Assembly: GCF_009811415.1 (NCBI RefSeq)
Contig: NZ_BLIG01000024.1
Span: 124,001-188,000 of the forward strand
Origin: Alteromonas sp. KUL106
GTDB taxonomy: Bacteria; Pseudomonadota; Gammaproteobacteria; Enterobacterales; Alteromonadaceae
DNA: 64,000 nucleotides
Direction: 5' to 3'
The notes under the pieces were generated by a model that had not been told where the DNA came from, did no database searches, and saw nothing but the letters and a program-made list of their open reading frames with translations. This document shows positions 39,666 through 51,670 of this stretch, piece after piece. A program made the translations under genes and the position numbers. Numbering within the stretch: position 1 is the first letter of the stretch; each line of letters starts with the position of its first letter.

Positions 39666-40325
39666 CTACCAGGGCAATTCGTCACCATTTGAGTGGATAA
39701 AGCGTCCCGCATTATCTACGTTGAGTTCATCAATACGATTGGCCAAGCGTTCTGCACAGGTGTCAGCGTCAATATCACCCGCCCCATTAACCATCTCAGT
39801 CTGCACAAACCCCGGATGAAAAATGCCCACGGCAATGCCCTTGAGTCTAAGATCATGTGCCATCGACACGCCAGCTGCATTCAAGGCGGCCTTGGACATA
39901 CGGTAGCCATAGTATCCACCAGACCCATTGTCAGACATAGATCCCATGCGACTGGTTATCAATGCGATTTTTGCGTTCTCAGCCATTGCGGGTAACAGCG
40001 TTTGAGAAACTAACAGCGGCCCTAATGCGTTGACGCGAAACTGATAGTCAATGGTGTTTGGATCCCAATCATCAATGCTTTCGCGACCAAGCACGCCAGC
40101 GTTATTAATAAGCACGTCAATTTTTATATCCATTAGCGGTGCCAGTTTTTCAGCCAGCATGTCAGGCTGTGATACATCTACACCACTAATAATGTTGACG
40201 CCGGCACTGTTTAACTCGTCGCAACTATTGCGGCACGTTGCATAAACCTTCGCGCCTCTTGCTTTATATTGCTTAGTAAGCGCGAGACCTATGCCTCGGT
40301 TACCACCAGTAATAACTACGTTCAT
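39666..40325 (-). CDS. short-chain dehydrogenase/reductase family oxidoreductase
   Basis: A 219-residue NAD(P)-dependent SDR of the classical fold. It has the cofactor loop TGGNRGIG near the N-terminus, NNAG in the middle, and the active-site YRMSK (Tyr-x3-Lys). The wording resembles the CsgA/sniffer-type SDRs whose substrates are mostly unknown. An upstream ATG at 40358 would add 11 charged residues. I choose 40325 because AGGGA lies 8 nt upstream and MNVVITGG is the natural start. It is convergent with rimO and lies 124 nt downstream of the kdsB stop, and may be transcribed from its own promoter. Confidence 0.9.
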   Translation of the reverse strand: MNVVITGGNRGIGLALTKQYKARGAKVYATCRNSCDELNSAGVNIISGVDVSQPDMLAEKLAPLMDIKIDVLINNAGVLGRESIDDWDPNTIDYQFRVNALGPLLVSQTLLPAMAENAKIALITSRMGSMSDNGSGGYYGYRMSKAALNAAGVSMAHDLRLKGIAVGIFHPGFVQTEMVNGAGDIDADTCAERLANRIDELNVDNAGRFIHSNGDELPW

Positions 40326-40449
40326 AACGCGTCCCTTGTTATTTTCTTTGTGCTTCACTCGGTCTTATGATTGAAAAAATGCCTGTGTCACTAAGCGCAT
40401 TGCCAAGAATAAATGGAAGCAACGCTTTTCGACTGAACACGTCATTTCA

Positions 40450-41199
40450 TTAATTTATAGTCTTTAAAAGGCGCTCTAGATCTTCAGGGGTATCAATTCC
40501 AACTGGAGGAGGCGCAGATGCAACTTCACAATGAATTTTATCGCCATACCAAAGTGCGCGAAGCTGCTCTAATGACTCAATTTGTTCAAGAGCGCTCGGT
40601 GAATAGCCAACGTACTGCTTAATGTAATCAGCTCGATAGGCATAGATACCGATATGACGGTTATACAGTGCAGTATTTGCAGATGTAGGGTTGGCCATCA
40701 TGAAGTCCCGCTCAAATGGGATAGCCGAGCGTGAAAAGTAAATCGACTCGCCTTTTTGATTAACCAACACTTTGACGATATTCGGGTTAAAAACATCCTC
40801 TACTCGCGTAATGGGCGTTGATAACGTCGCCATCTGACATTGCGGCGCATTCGCTAAATTGGTAGCAACCTGATTGATATTTTCAGCAGGAATAAAGGGC
40901 TCATCACCCTGAACATTGACGACAATAGTCTCGCTCGCAATCCCCAATTTTTCTACAACCTCAGCAATACGCTCGGTACCAGACTGATGAGCCTCAGAAG
41001 TCATGCAAACTTGGGCGAAACCAACAACAACATTTTTAATCCTTTCATCATCTGTAGCTACAATAATGTTATCGGCGCCAGCTTCTTGAGCGCGTTCGAC
41101 CACATGCTTTATCATGGGTTTTCCACCGATAAGCGCGAGTGGTTTACCGGGGAAGCGGCTAGAGCCGTATCGTGCGGGTATCACAACTGTAAATGACAT
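40450..41199 (-). CDS. kdsB: 3-deoxy-manno-octulosonate cytidylyltransferase
   Basis: A 249-residue CMP-KDO synthetase that activates KDO with CTP for lipopolysaccharide core assembly. The N-terminal nucleotide motif is [14 protein letters not shown] (residues 7-20). VQGDEPFI and [13 protein letters not shown] near the C-terminus are also diagnostic. Length matches E. coli KdsB (248). It lies 41 nt downstream of the Trm112-like gene in a conserved cluster with lpxK and msbA, all serving outer-membrane lipid A/KDO synthesis and export. Confidence 0.97.
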   Translation of the reverse strand: MSFTVVIPARYGSSRFPGKPLALIGGKPMIKHVVERAQEAGADNIIVATDDERIKNVVVGFAQVCMTSEAHQSGTERIAEVVEKLGIASETIVVNVQGDEPFIPAENINQVATNLANAPQCQMATLSTPITRVEDVFNPNIVKVLVNQKGESIYFSRSAIPFERDFMMANPTSANTALYNRHIGIYAYRADYIKQYVGYSPSALEQIESLEQLRALWYGDKIHCEVASAPPPVGIDTPEDLERLLKTIN

Positions 41200-41240
41200 A
41201 CTCTTCTCTTGGTTTTACTAACAACTGAGCTACTACTTTA

Positions 41241-41435
41241 TTACCGCGTAGCGTCAACTTCGTCCAGCGACAGTGATGTTGCTTTACTCTCAATTAATAC
41301 AGGAATTCCATCTTTAATTTCGTAAGCTAACCGATCAAACCGACACACTAAGCGAGTGTTATCCTCGTTTAGCACCAGTTTTCCTTTACATACTGGGCAA
41401 GCTAAAACTTCTAAAAGCTTTTTGTCGAACGCCAT
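41241..41435 (-). CDS. ycaR: Trm112-family small zinc-ribbon-like protein (YcaR)
   Basis: A 64-residue Trm112-like protein with the N-terminal [14 protein letters not shown] motif and IKDGIPVLI near the C-terminus. Two of the zinc-site cysteines (CPVC) are present, and a further Cys lies in RLVCRF. YcaR-type genes stand between lpxK and kdsB in most gammaproteobacteria. Trm112 proteins elsewhere activate methyltransferases, but the partner in bacteria is not defined. It starts 5 nt after the lpxK stop, so it is surely co-transcribed. Confidence 0.93.
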   Translation of the reverse strand: MAFDKKLLEVLACPVCKGKLVLNEDNTRLVCRFDRLAYEIKDGIPVLIESKATSLSLDEVDATR

Positions 41436-41440
41436 TGTTA

Positions 41441-42472
41441 TTATTCCTGTCCGTTTTGGTGAATGGTTAAACCTGCATTAGCAAGTTTCACGTTAATTAA
41501 ATTAAAAAAGTCTGGGGCCATGTGCGCGCTTACAGGTAAAAACCAACAGTCATGATGCGCGAACGGCGCAGCTTTTACCGCGTCTTTTTCTGTCATTAGA
41601 ACCCTTCCATCGGGAATATCAGACGATGAAATAGCGTGGTGGTCATTCAGAGGATAAGTATGAGACACATTTATCCCCATACCTTTAAGCTGATTAAAAA
41701 AGCGCTGTGGCGCACCTATTCCAGCTATGGCGCTGCAGGGCAACGCTTTAATCTCTTCAAGCGTTGTGGTTTTCATTCTGTTTAAAACAGACGTGAATTC
41801 CCCTGGAACCAAAGTCATTAGAAATTGTGGCGATACGGCACTGTCAAACGTCGGCATAGAGCGACTGTTGTGAACGAGCGCATCTACCGTTTCTAGTCGC
41901 CACTGCCCTTCGCGCAACGGCCCCATAGGAAGCAAGTATCCGCTGCCCAGTTTTCTGTCGTCCATTACAACAATTTCGACATCTCGATGCAGCGCATAAT
42001 GCTGCAGGCCATCATCGCAAATGATTAACTCACACTTTAATTCGTTAGTGAGATAAGCAGCGCCCCTCGCCCTGACAGGGTCGATAACCACATCACACTG
42101 ACTTCTGATAGCTAACAGTCTAGGTTCGTCCCCGACCTCGTCTGCATTGTCATCACCGCAGACTAATCTTGGGTAAACCTGAGACTTTGCGCCATAACCG
42201 CGACTAAGAATACCCACTTTTATGCCTCGCGCTTGATAATAACTTGCTAGGGCGAGCACCACAGGCGTTTTGCCGTTTCCGCCAACAGAAATGTTTCCAA
42301 CTACGATGACGGGCACATCAGCTTTAAATGCCTTTTTAATCCCCACTTTGAAGAGCAGTCGACGAATAGCGCTAACGAAATAGAATATGAGTGCGAACGG
42401 AGCCAGCAACCACACAAAACCATGGCCAGAATACCACTTATCATGGAGTGTTACGTTCTGCCTTTGGCTCAC
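41441..42472 (-). CDS. lpxK: tetraacyldisaccharide 4'-kinase
   Basis: A 343-residue inner-membrane-bound kinase that phosphorylates the lipid A precursor at the 4' position. An N-terminal hydrophobic helix (about 16-38) is followed by the P-loop [13 protein letters not shown] (about 57-69) and the segment [11 protein letters not shown]. Length is close to E. coli LpxK (328). Its ATG overlaps the msbA stop region by 4 nt (ATGA), showing tight coupling in the msbA-lpxK-ycaR-kdsB operon. Confidence 0.97.
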   Translation of the reverse strand: MSQRQNVTLHDKWYSGHGFVWLLAPFALIFYFVSAIRRLLFKVGIKKAFKADVPVIVVGNISVGGNGKTPVVLALASYYQARGIKVGILSRGYGAKSQVYPRLVCGDDNADEVGDEPRLLAIRSQCDVVIDPVRARGAAYLTNELKCELIICDDGLQHYALHRDVEIVVMDDRKLGSGYLLPMGPLREGQWRLETVDALVHNSRSMPTFDSAVSPQFLMTLVPGEFTSVLNRMKTTTLEEIKALPCSAIAGIGAPQRFFNQLKGMGINVSHTYPLNDHHAISSSDIPDGRVLMTEKDAVKAAPFAHHDCWFLPVSAHMAPDFFNLINVKLANAGLTIHQNGQE

Positions 42473-44217
42473 TTGGTCTCACCAAACTGCAAAGCATGCA
42501 ATTGCGCATAGTGACCGCTTTTTTCAAGCAACTCATCATGCTTGCCTTTTTCAATAATTTGGCCCTGCTCCACTACCATAATGCTGTCGGCATTTTCTAT
42601 GGTCGATAACCGGTGTGCCACTACTATACTGGTGCAACGCTTTTGCAATGTCTCTAACGCATCTTGAATCAAACGCTCTGACTCAGTATCAAGTGCAGAC
42701 GTTGCTTCATCGAGAATAAGGATAGGGGCATCAGCCAGTATTGCCCGTGCAATAGCGATACGCTGACGTTGTCCGCCCGAGAGCATAAGACCATTTTCGC
42801 CTATCACCGTATCCAAGCCGTCAGGTAGATTTGCTAAAAACTCTTCGACATGTGCAATTTGGGCGGCGTTTTCGATTTCTTTGCGAGAAACATTCTGGCG
42901 AGCGCCATAGGCGATATTGTTTGCAATGGTGTCGTTAAATAATGTGACATTTTGTGAAACCACGGCAAATTGTGCACGTAAGTCTTTCAAATCAATATCA
43001 TTAAGCCCGACATCATCTAAACGAATCTGACCTTCTTGAGGGACATAAAACCGAGTAAGTAAGGAAGATATAGTAGATTTACCACTGCCAGAACGCCCTA
43101 CCAACGCTATCGACTGACCGGGGTTAGCGGTAAAACTTACGTTAGACAACGCTGGAGTCTGCTTTCCTGGGTAGTAAAACGTAACGTCGTCAAATTCTAT
43201 TTTTCCCGTAGCGCGCTTGATTTTTGTTTGGCCTTTATCTTCTTCATCAGCTTCATCGAGAATCTCGAAGATACTCGCACACGCAGCCATACCTTTTTGA
43301 AATTGATTGTTTATCGTGGTTAGCTGTTTAAGCGGCTTAAGCAGCATGACCATACAAAACACAACGTTAATGAAAACGCCTGCTGTGAGTTTTTCTAGCA
43401 TGCCTGGTGTGCTGGCAATAAACAAAACGACAGCAAGAGCAATGGATGCAATAACTTGAATGGACGATACACTTAAAATAGACGTAACGTTTAGCTTCAT
43501 TGATTGCTGACGATTGTGGTTGTTTTTCTGTTTGAAGCGCTCTTGCTCAATTTCTTGCCCGCCAAACATGATCACAACCTTGTGTCCTTTTACCGCCTGC
43601 TCTACAGAGGAGGTAAGATTTCCCATAGATTGCTGAATGTTCTTACTTACAACACGGAAACGTTTGCTAACGATGGACACTATAATCGCAACTACTGGAC
43701 CGATAAGAAGAAAAATTAGCGATAACTGCCACGAGTAATAAAACATAACACAGAGTAGGCCTATCACTAGTGCTCCTTCTCGCACTAGCGTTAAGAGCGC
43801 TTTACCAGAAGCGTTCGCGACCTGCTCGGTATCGTAGGTAACTTTGCTGATCAATCCACCAACTGCGTGATGGTCATGAAAAGCAACAGGTAAATGAATG
43901 TATTTTTCAAACAATTGTTGGCGCATACGCATCACAACTTGCGCTCCGATCCAGCTCAGCGTGTAGCTTCCTAAAAAATTGAACACTCCACGAAGCAAAA
44001 ACAGTGGCACAATTGCGAAGGCCGCTAAGCGAAGATAGTCGTGGTCGTTTTTTCCAAGTGATTCATCAATCATCGGCTGAAGCTGAGAGAACACAAAGGT
44101 GTCTACCGCGGAATAGCCAATCATACCGATAATGGCAAAAACGAAAGGCACTTTGTACGCTTTTAAATACTGTAAAAAGCGTTTGATTTGATAATCCGAA
44201 TTGTCGGTTTGTTGCAT
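42469..44217 (-). CDS. msbA: lipid A export permease/ATP-binding protein MsbA
   Basis: A 582-residue half-size ABC exporter that flips core lipid A across the inner membrane. Six transmembrane helices fill residues 1-310. The ATPase domain carries Walker A GRSGSGKST, signature LSGGQRQR and Walker B ILILDEATSALD. Length equals E. coli MsbA (582). It is the first gene of the cluster with lpxK, ycaR and kdsB. A 181-bp gap to comEC upstream should hold its promoter. Confidence 0.97.
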   Translation of the reverse strand: MQQTDNSDYQIKRFLQYLKAYKVPFVFAIIGMIGYSAVDTFVFSQLQPMIDESLGKNDHDYLRLAAFAIVPLFLLRGVFNFLGSYTLSWIGAQVVMRMRQQLFEKYIHLPVAFHDHHAVGGLISKVTYDTEQVANASGKALLTLVREGALVIGLLCVMFYYSWQLSLIFLLIGPVVAIIVSIVSKRFRVVSKNIQQSMGNLTSSVEQAVKGHKVVIMFGGQEIEQERFKQKNNHNRQQSMKLNVTSILSVSSIQVIASIALAVVLFIASTPGMLEKLTAGVFINVVFCMVMLLKPLKQLTTINNQFQKGMAACASIFEILDEADEEDKGQTKIKRATGKIEFDDVTFYYPGKQTPALSNVSFTANPGQSIALVGRSGSGKSTISSLLTRFYVPQEGQIRLDDVGLNDIDLKDLRAQFAVVSQNVTLFNDTIANNIAYGARQNVSRKEIENAAQIAHVEEFLANLPDGLDTVIGENGLMLSGGQRQRIAIARAILADAPILILDEATSALDTESERLIQDALETLQKRCTSIVVAHRLSTIENADSIMVVEQGQIIEKGKHDELLEKSGHYAQLHALQFGETK

Positions 44218-44398
44218 GTAGTTATCTTAACCTGTTTGAAACGTTAGCAAAACGCGCACTCACTATTGTACTCGTTCTCGCTTTAATTCACTAATATAGC
44301 GATAAAATTGATTACTCTACCTACTAAATGAATAATGTGTGGCCAGATATACCCTATTAAAAGGTTTTGCTTCTTTTATAAAAAGACAACTCACCTAG

Positions 44399-46999
44399 TT
44401 ATTGTATCGGCCACTCAAGATGGCGTGGTGCCCTCGCCTTCAAATACCATCGTTTTTTTAGACCGCCTCGTTGCGTATTAACATGGTAGTCATCCTTCTC
44501 GAAGCTCACAATTGTATAGCCGTCATAGCTTGTGAAAAACTGTACTACTTTATTGCGTTTGTATCTCTCAACCACATTTACTGCCGGGAATTTCCATCTA
44601 TTTTCATACCCTTGGGTATAAATCACGGCCTTCGGTGATACATGTTTTATAAATATATCAGTAGATGAGGTATCACTACCATGGTGTGGCGCAATCAATA
44701 TATCCGCCTTTAGCGTTGAAGTTTCTTCATTCAGCGTTTTGGTAATCAAGGCGTACTCACTTTCCTTCTCTATATCGCCGGGTATAAGCACACTACCTGA
44801 GCGACCGGAAATTTTCACCACGCATGACATGGCATTATTGTCTTGCTCATTACCCTTGAGGGGCCACAAAAAACGAATGCTTAAGCCCTGCCAATCGACG
44901 TACGCATTTCTCTCGCAACCCAACGTTGGCGAGTAAAATTTAGCGTTCTTAGCAAAAGGGTGTGCCATTACTGCAGCAAGTCCTCCGGCATGGTCGTTGT
45001 CACTATGCGTATGAATAACGTGGTCAACGTGCTGCACTTTGATACTGTCAAGCAGTGGGAATAACGCCTGTGTAGCAGTTGTCGCATTGCCACGATAAAT
45101 TGCACCTGAGTCGATTATGATTGCTCTGTCGCCTTTGGAAACGGCAATGGCACTTGCTTGACCGGCATCAAGCACATGAAGCGCCCAGTGTTCATCATTT
45201 GGGGGGAGCCATTTTCCAAGCGAAGTCACCAAAGGCAGCAAGAGTAATAGGATACAAAAGTATTTAAAGCGCCATTTAGGCAGGCAAAACAAAATGATGG
45301 CGCCTAAAAAACACAGAGCACTTGATGTGCTGACAAAGAGATTAAAAGCACTGTAATTCAACTCGCTTAGAAACGTTAAAAGTGAGAGCAAATAACCAAA
45401 AAGATGATCGCTGTATTTAATAATTTCGGTACCAATCTGGCCAATCGCAGCGTGGCTAAAAAAGTAGCTGATCAGTAGCGATATCAAACAAATCGGCAAC
45501 AACACTGTAACGATAGGCATTGCCGCTAAATTGGCAACAAGCGATATAACGCTAACATTACTAAACCAGATAGTCGTCAGCGGCATCATGATAAATGTCA
45601 GCGCGATTTGAAGCTTTGCCGCTGCGAAATACCATCGCCCGTGTTGTATGCTCAGCGTACTGACAAAAAACCAGATGCAAATTACGGCCCCAATACTTAA
45701 ATAAAAACTTGCGTTTAAAATAGAGAAAGGAAAGAGCACTAAGCATAAGGCTAACATGGCCAAACCGATATTAACTGGCCTCCACGCCACCTTGGATATC
45801 GTGACCCAAGAAGCAATAGCGAGCAAAAGTAAGGCACGGACCACGGGGAGTGCCATGCCACTTAGCAACGCATAAAAGCAGCAAGCAATAATAACGCTTA
45901 ACAAAACCAATATGCGTAGACGTGCGTGTGTAAAGCGAAAGCGTAGCCCTTTTTGCTGCGACATAAATGTAGAGTAAGATAAGGTGAAACGCTTTAGCGG
46001 GCTCAATAAGATTATTCCCTGTCCGAAGACAAAGATAAAAGGCATAAGCAAAAGAAAGCAAACGCCAGCCACTATTGAAAGGTGCATGCCAGAGATACTA
46101 AACAAATGCCCGGTACCCGTTCGTTGCAAAATCGTCCAGTCGTCATCAGTAAAGAGGGTTTTGTTGCCGAGCAACAATGCACTCCACCAAGAATGATGAA
46201 ATAGTTCCAAACTGGACAGCCAAGCCCCGAGTGCATAGCGATGGTTATGGTGGTGGTTAATAGTTTTCGCGTCTACCTGCTTAATGTAACCGGTGGTCTG
46301 AATAAACTGGCTCACCAGATGCTGCTGTCGATTGAAGCCAACAGGATTTGCAAAGCCATAAGCGGGCTTGAGCTTAACTAGGGCAGTAAATACGTCGCCA
46401 TCATGCAAACAAACAACACCTTCCAAAGGTGTTGTATATGATAGAGAAGTACTGTTGTATTCATAAGGCGTGTCTGAGTGGCCGAATGCCTTAGTATTTG
46501 CAAACTCGACCTGCGTTTGACTGAGTCTGGCCCTGAACTCAAAGCCAAAAGAAAGCAAGCTGTTGAACGCAGACGGGTTTAAAAAATCATTGGCGCGTTG
46601 TTCATCTATAGCTTGAATAGCCACAATATAGTGTCGATGTGCGTTCGCATCGGTCGCGCTCTTTGATACACATCCACCAGAAATGACGCGCCCTAAAATT
46701 GTGACATCTTGTTGAATTTTGTCCGGGGGCAGTTGCCAAGCATGGTAAAAATGCCCTAAACTCGCCACCCATAGCACACCCACAAGCAAACCACTTAATG
46801 CCAAACACAACTGGGCCTCTATGAGTGTTTGTTTATTAGTGCGACAGTGGAACCAGAAAAGCACGATCACTACGTTAGCAATAAGAACTATGGCAAGCAT
46901 TACTGCCATACTTTGTTGAGCAGGAAGTTTTTGCCAAAAAACAGCACTTGTTGCGCTAACGCAAAAACAGCTTAGCCAAATTGTGATACTATTGACCAT
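44399..46999 (-). CDS. comEC: ComEC/Rec2 family DNA-uptake channel protein
   Basis: About 866 residues from the preferred start. The N-terminal part has several hydrophobic helices and the ComEC N-terminal domain. The competence core follows with the GTGHLFSISGMHLSIVAG segment and many transmembrane helices. The C-terminal metallo-beta-lactamase-like domain has HTHSDNDHAGG. It should form the inner-membrane channel for single-stranded DNA in natural transformation. The reading frame is open back to 47161, but that would overlap the divergent DUF2062 gene, so I place the start at the ATG at 46997-46999. No good ribosome-binding site supports either, so the start is uncertain. msbA lies downstream, as in many gammaproteobacteria. 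Confidence 0.9.
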   Translation of the reverse strand: MVNSITIWLSCFCVSATSAVFWQKLPAQQSMAVMLAIVLIANVVIVLFWFHCRTNKQTLIEAQLCLALSGLLVGVLWVASLGHFYHAWQLPPDKIQQDVTILGRVISGGCVSKSATDANAHRHYIVAIQAIDEQRANDFLNPSAFNSLLSFGFEFRARLSQTQVEFANTKAFGHSDTPYEYNSTSLSYTTPLEGVVCLHDGDVFTALVKLKPAYGFANPVGFNRQQHLVSQFIQTTGYIKQVDAKTINHHHNHRYALGAWLSSLELFHHSWWSALLLGNKTLFTDDDWTILQRTGTGHLFSISGMHLSIVAGVCFLLLMPFIFVFGQGIILLSPLKRFTLSYSTFMSQQKGLRFRFTHARLRILVLLSVIIACCFYALLSGMALPVVRALLLLAIASWVTISKVAWRPVNIGLAMLALCLVLFPFSILNASFYLSIGAVICIWFFVSTLSIQHGRWYFAAAKLQIALTFIMMPLTTIWFSNVSVISLVANLAAMPIVTVLLPICLISLLISYFFSHAAIGQIGTEIIKYSDHLFGYLLSLLTFLSELNYSAFNLFVSTSSALCFLGAIILFCLPKWRFKYFCILLLLLPLVTSLGKWLPPNDEHWALHVLDAGQASAIAVSKGDRAIIIDSGAIYRGNATTATQALFPLLDSIKVQHVDHVIHTHSDNDHAGGLAAVMAHPFAKNAKFYSPTLGCERNAYVDWQGLSIRFLWPLKGNEQDNNAMSCVVKISGRSGSVLIPGDIEKESEYALITKTLNEETSTLKADILIAPHHGSDTSSTDIFIKHVSPKAVIYTQGYENRWKFPAVNVVERYKRNKVVQFFTSYDGYTIVSFEKDDYHVNTQRGGLKKRWYLKARAPRHLEWPIQ

Positions 47000-47107
47000 G
47001 TTTTTACGTAGGAACGTTAAGCTCAGGGATGTGGTTAGCAAAAAAGCATGCTGTTTTGGTCCATGTTCTGTCACTTTTGATTTTTTTTTCGAGATGCATT
47101 GATATTT

Positions 47108-47632
47108 ATGCCTAAGAAATTTATTCGACGTTTTTTGCCAAGCCATCAAAGCATCAAGCAAAACAAAGCCTTACGAATATTCGGAAGCGTTTTACACGAA
47201 CCTAATTTATGGCACTTAAACCGCCGTTCAGCGGCTGGTGCGTTTGGTATAGGACTTTTCTTTGCATTTTGGCCTGTGCCCTTTCAGATGTGGTTATCTG
47301 CTGGTTTAGCCATACCTTGCCGCGTTAACTTGCCGCTCTCCGTGGCAACCGTTTGGGTGACTAACCCATTTACTATTCCTCCTATATTTTACGGCGCTTA
47401 CAAAGTCGGCACTACTGTACTAGGGACTAAACCTGAGCACTTCGAATTTCAGTTTAGCTGGCACTGGGTCGTTGAGAGTATTAATACCATAGGCCCTGCG
47501 TTTCTTGTCGGCTGCGGTATTTGCTCGGTGGTATTTGGATTGGCTGGGTACTTTTCGTTAAATTGGGTGTGGCGTTTTCAAGTTAAAAAAGCCTGGGAAA
47601 GACGCCGACAAATGCGCAATCAGAAAGCTTAA
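47108..47632 (+). CDS. DUF2062 family membrane protein
   Basis: A 174-residue membrane protein of the DUF2062 family, function unknown. It has a basic N-terminus (MPKKFIRRF), the conserved DPNLWHLNRRS-like block (here EPNLWHLNRRSAAGAF, about residues 33-48) and a PVPFQM segment. Further hydrophobic helices follow, and it ends with a basic tail. The ORF also has an in-frame ATG at 47099. I choose 47108 because family members begin with MPKK. It is divergent from comEC and ends at a bidirectional terminator. Confidence 0.88.
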   Translation: MPKKFIRRFLPSHQSIKQNKALRIFGSVLHEPNLWHLNRRSAAGAFGIGLFFAFWPVPFQMWLSAGLAIPCRVNLPLSVATVWVTNPFTIPPIFYGAYKVGTTVLGTKPEHFEFQFSWHWVVESINTIGPAFLVGCGICSVVFGLAGYFSLNWVWRFQVKKAWERRRQMRNQKA

Positions 47633-47701
47633 CAGATGCGCCCCCTTATGAAGCGCTATTGCGTTTAAGCGTTAAGCGTTTTACTTCAGAAAAGGTTAGA
47701 T

Positions 47702-47735
47702 AAAAATGCCACTTCACTTGAAGTGGCATTTTTTA
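47702..47735. terminator. bidirectional rho-independent terminator
   Basis: AAAAATGCCACTTCA/TGAAGTGGCATTTTT forms a 15-bp stem with a 2-nt apex and T-runs on both strands. It separates the convergent DUF2062 and ligA genes. Confidence 0.9.
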
Positions 47736-47820
47736 TCAAGTCAGCATAATTGACCAGACTTTGAATGGCCCTATTTTCTTTACGCAAGCAGAAGAAAAAG
47801 TCTAAAGGAAACAAGCTGCA

Positions 47821-49872
<2,052 letters not shown>

Positions 49873-50016
49873 TTAAAAATTGAAGGTTTCACAGAGTGTT
49901 GCCACAAGAGCATCGCTGCAGGCAACTATAAATATCAAAATAACTATTAAAAATATCGTTAAGCGCAATTCAGCAAAAAACGGATCGTTTCACTAATTCA
50001 CTGCGCAATGTAATAG

Positions 50017-50047
50017 AAAAGGACTTGGGTATCAGCCAAGTCCTTAA
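50017..50047 (-). terminator. hairpin terminator after zipA
   Basis: AAGGACTTGG/CCAAGTCCTT forms a 10-bp stem with a 7-nt loop and is followed by TTTTC on the minus strand. It lies past the zipA stop and before ligA, so ligA probably also has its own promoter. Confidence 0.7.
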
Positions 50048-50099
50048 GAATGTTGGTGACGCGTGCTCAGTCCGTAACCCTTATGAGCACTTAGCCTTG

Positions 50100-51650
50100 T
50101 TAATTACGCGATATCATACGTTTGCGTTCAAACTCGCGAATTTTCTCTACGTACTGCTGCAATCCTTGCTTAGTCAAGACGCTTCTCCGCCCATCTAGCA
50201 CTTGAGCACCAAACTCATCGGCTAATTTACGTGCCGCATTATGCATCATATTGAACACTTGATGCGGATCACCTTCAATAGGCAAAATCATGAATAACGA
50301 GACGCCTTGCGTTTCAAAGGTTTCAAGATTATCAATATCAAATACGCCGGGTTTAAACATATTCGCTAAACTGAACAATACTGGCCCCTTGCCATTAGAA
50401 TTGACGTGTCGATGGAATATATCTTGGTCACCAAATTTAAATCCAAGGGTAAGAAGCATAGGCAGTAGCGCAGCACCAGAGATAGGCTCTCCCTCTGGCG
50501 TTCTAACATTCAACACCAGCACTTCAGGATCCATATTCGATGATTTTTCTTGCTTGCTACCTACCTTTTCAGTGCCATTCGCACTGAAGCTTTCTTCTTC
50601 GTATCCCGCTACATTGGCATCGCTGGTATCGAAATCTATTCGCATCTGATCGTCACCAAAGTTTGGTTCTTCTCGCCTTCTTATTGGCGTTTTACTGCGC
50701 TTTCCGCGAGAGAAACGTCTTGGTTGTTCATTTTCATCCGACGGCTCATTCGACGCAAAAGGCTCTTTAGGTGCATCTAAACTGAAGTCAGCGACTTCCC
50801 TTTCGTCTTTAGCCAGCGGCTCAGATTCTCCTGAGTTTTCTTCAAACGTAGGGTCAATGTAGAATTTTTGCGCTGGTCTCTTTGGTTCTTCACCCGTTAT
50901 TTCAGCGTTCGCATCATAGTGTTTCGCTGACGAAGCAGCGTTATCCTGTCTATGCTGATATTCGTTGCCTGAAGTTTTAGAAACTTGGCCTGATTGCACT
51001 TGATTTTGATCTCGTACTGCCAATGTCTCTTCTTGGGAAGGTGTCGACACCTCTTCATCAGCGCCCTCTCGAAGCAAAAAGCCTGGAGGTTCTGGAAATG
51101 CAGCGTCAATACTATTACCACTACCGGACGCCGTATCTACTGAACGAGAATGACCTTTCATGTGCGGTTTAGGGTTAGACACCACCGATCCATACAGCTT
51201 GGGTTCAGTTGGCTGAGACGCTTTTTTACTGCTGTTTGTGCGTTCGTCCTCATCATCCGAACTCGGCACTTTTACGGAGGATTCGCCAATGTTGTCTGCC
51301 GTATGGGCGGCTGATGCTCCAGACTGCGGTATTCTCGTGCCGTCACCAACAACATTAGAGTCAACTTCTTCGTCTAAACCTTCGCGGTCTACATTTGTGT
51401 CAGGTGCTCCTTCATTGGCATTTTGCGATGCTCCAACAATCCGTACTGCACCGATACCTAGCTCATCAAACCCTTCCTGACTCTCTACGTCACCATCGTT
51501 TTCGTCGGTGTCCTGCCATTGTCGAGGTTCCAAACGCTCTTTTTCTGAAGGTTTACCGTTCTTACGAATTTTCCAAATGCCGTGGGCAAGCACCGCGATG
51601 ATAAATACCGTGCCCCCTAGGAGTAAAAATAGACGTAATTGATCTTCCAT
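50100..51650 (-). CDS. zipA: cell division protein ZipA
   Basis: A 516-residue division protein that tethers FtsZ to the inner membrane. An N-terminal transmembrane helix (about residues 5-25) is followed by a very long acidic, Ser/Asn/Pro-rich unstructured linker (about 30-380). The C-terminal FtsZ-binding domain (about 380-510) has VLNVRTPEGEPISG and LPIEGDP. E. coli ZipA is 328 residues, so the linker is unusually long here. It lies 20 nt downstream of smc, which is the usual gene pair in organisms with SMC rather than MukB. Confidence 0.93.
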   Translation of the reverse strand: MEDQLRLFLLLGGTVFIIAVLAHGIWKIRKNGKPSEKERLEPRQWQDTDENDGDVESQEGFDELGIGAVRIVGASQNANEGAPDTNVDREGLDEEVDSNVVGDGTRIPQSGASAAHTADNIGESSVKVPSSDDEDERTNSSKKASQPTEPKLYGSVVSNPKPHMKGHSRSVDTASGSGNSIDAAFPEPPGFLLREGADEEVSTPSQEETLAVRDQNQVQSGQVSKTSGNEYQHRQDNAASSAKHYDANAEITGEEPKRPAQKFYIDPTFEENSGESEPLAKDEREVADFSLDAPKEPFASNEPSDENEQPRRFSRGKRSKTPIRRREEPNFGDDQMRIDFDTSDANVAGYEEESFSANGTEKVGSKQEKSSNMDPEVLVLNVRTPEGEPISGAALLPMLLTLGFKFGDQDIFHRHVNSNGKGPVLFSLANMFKPGVFDIDNLETFETQGVSLFMILPIEGDPHQVFNMMHNAARKLADEFGAQVLDGRRSVLTKQGLQQYVEKIREFERKRMISRN

Positions 51651-51670
51651 TTAATTTCTTTCGCCCTTTG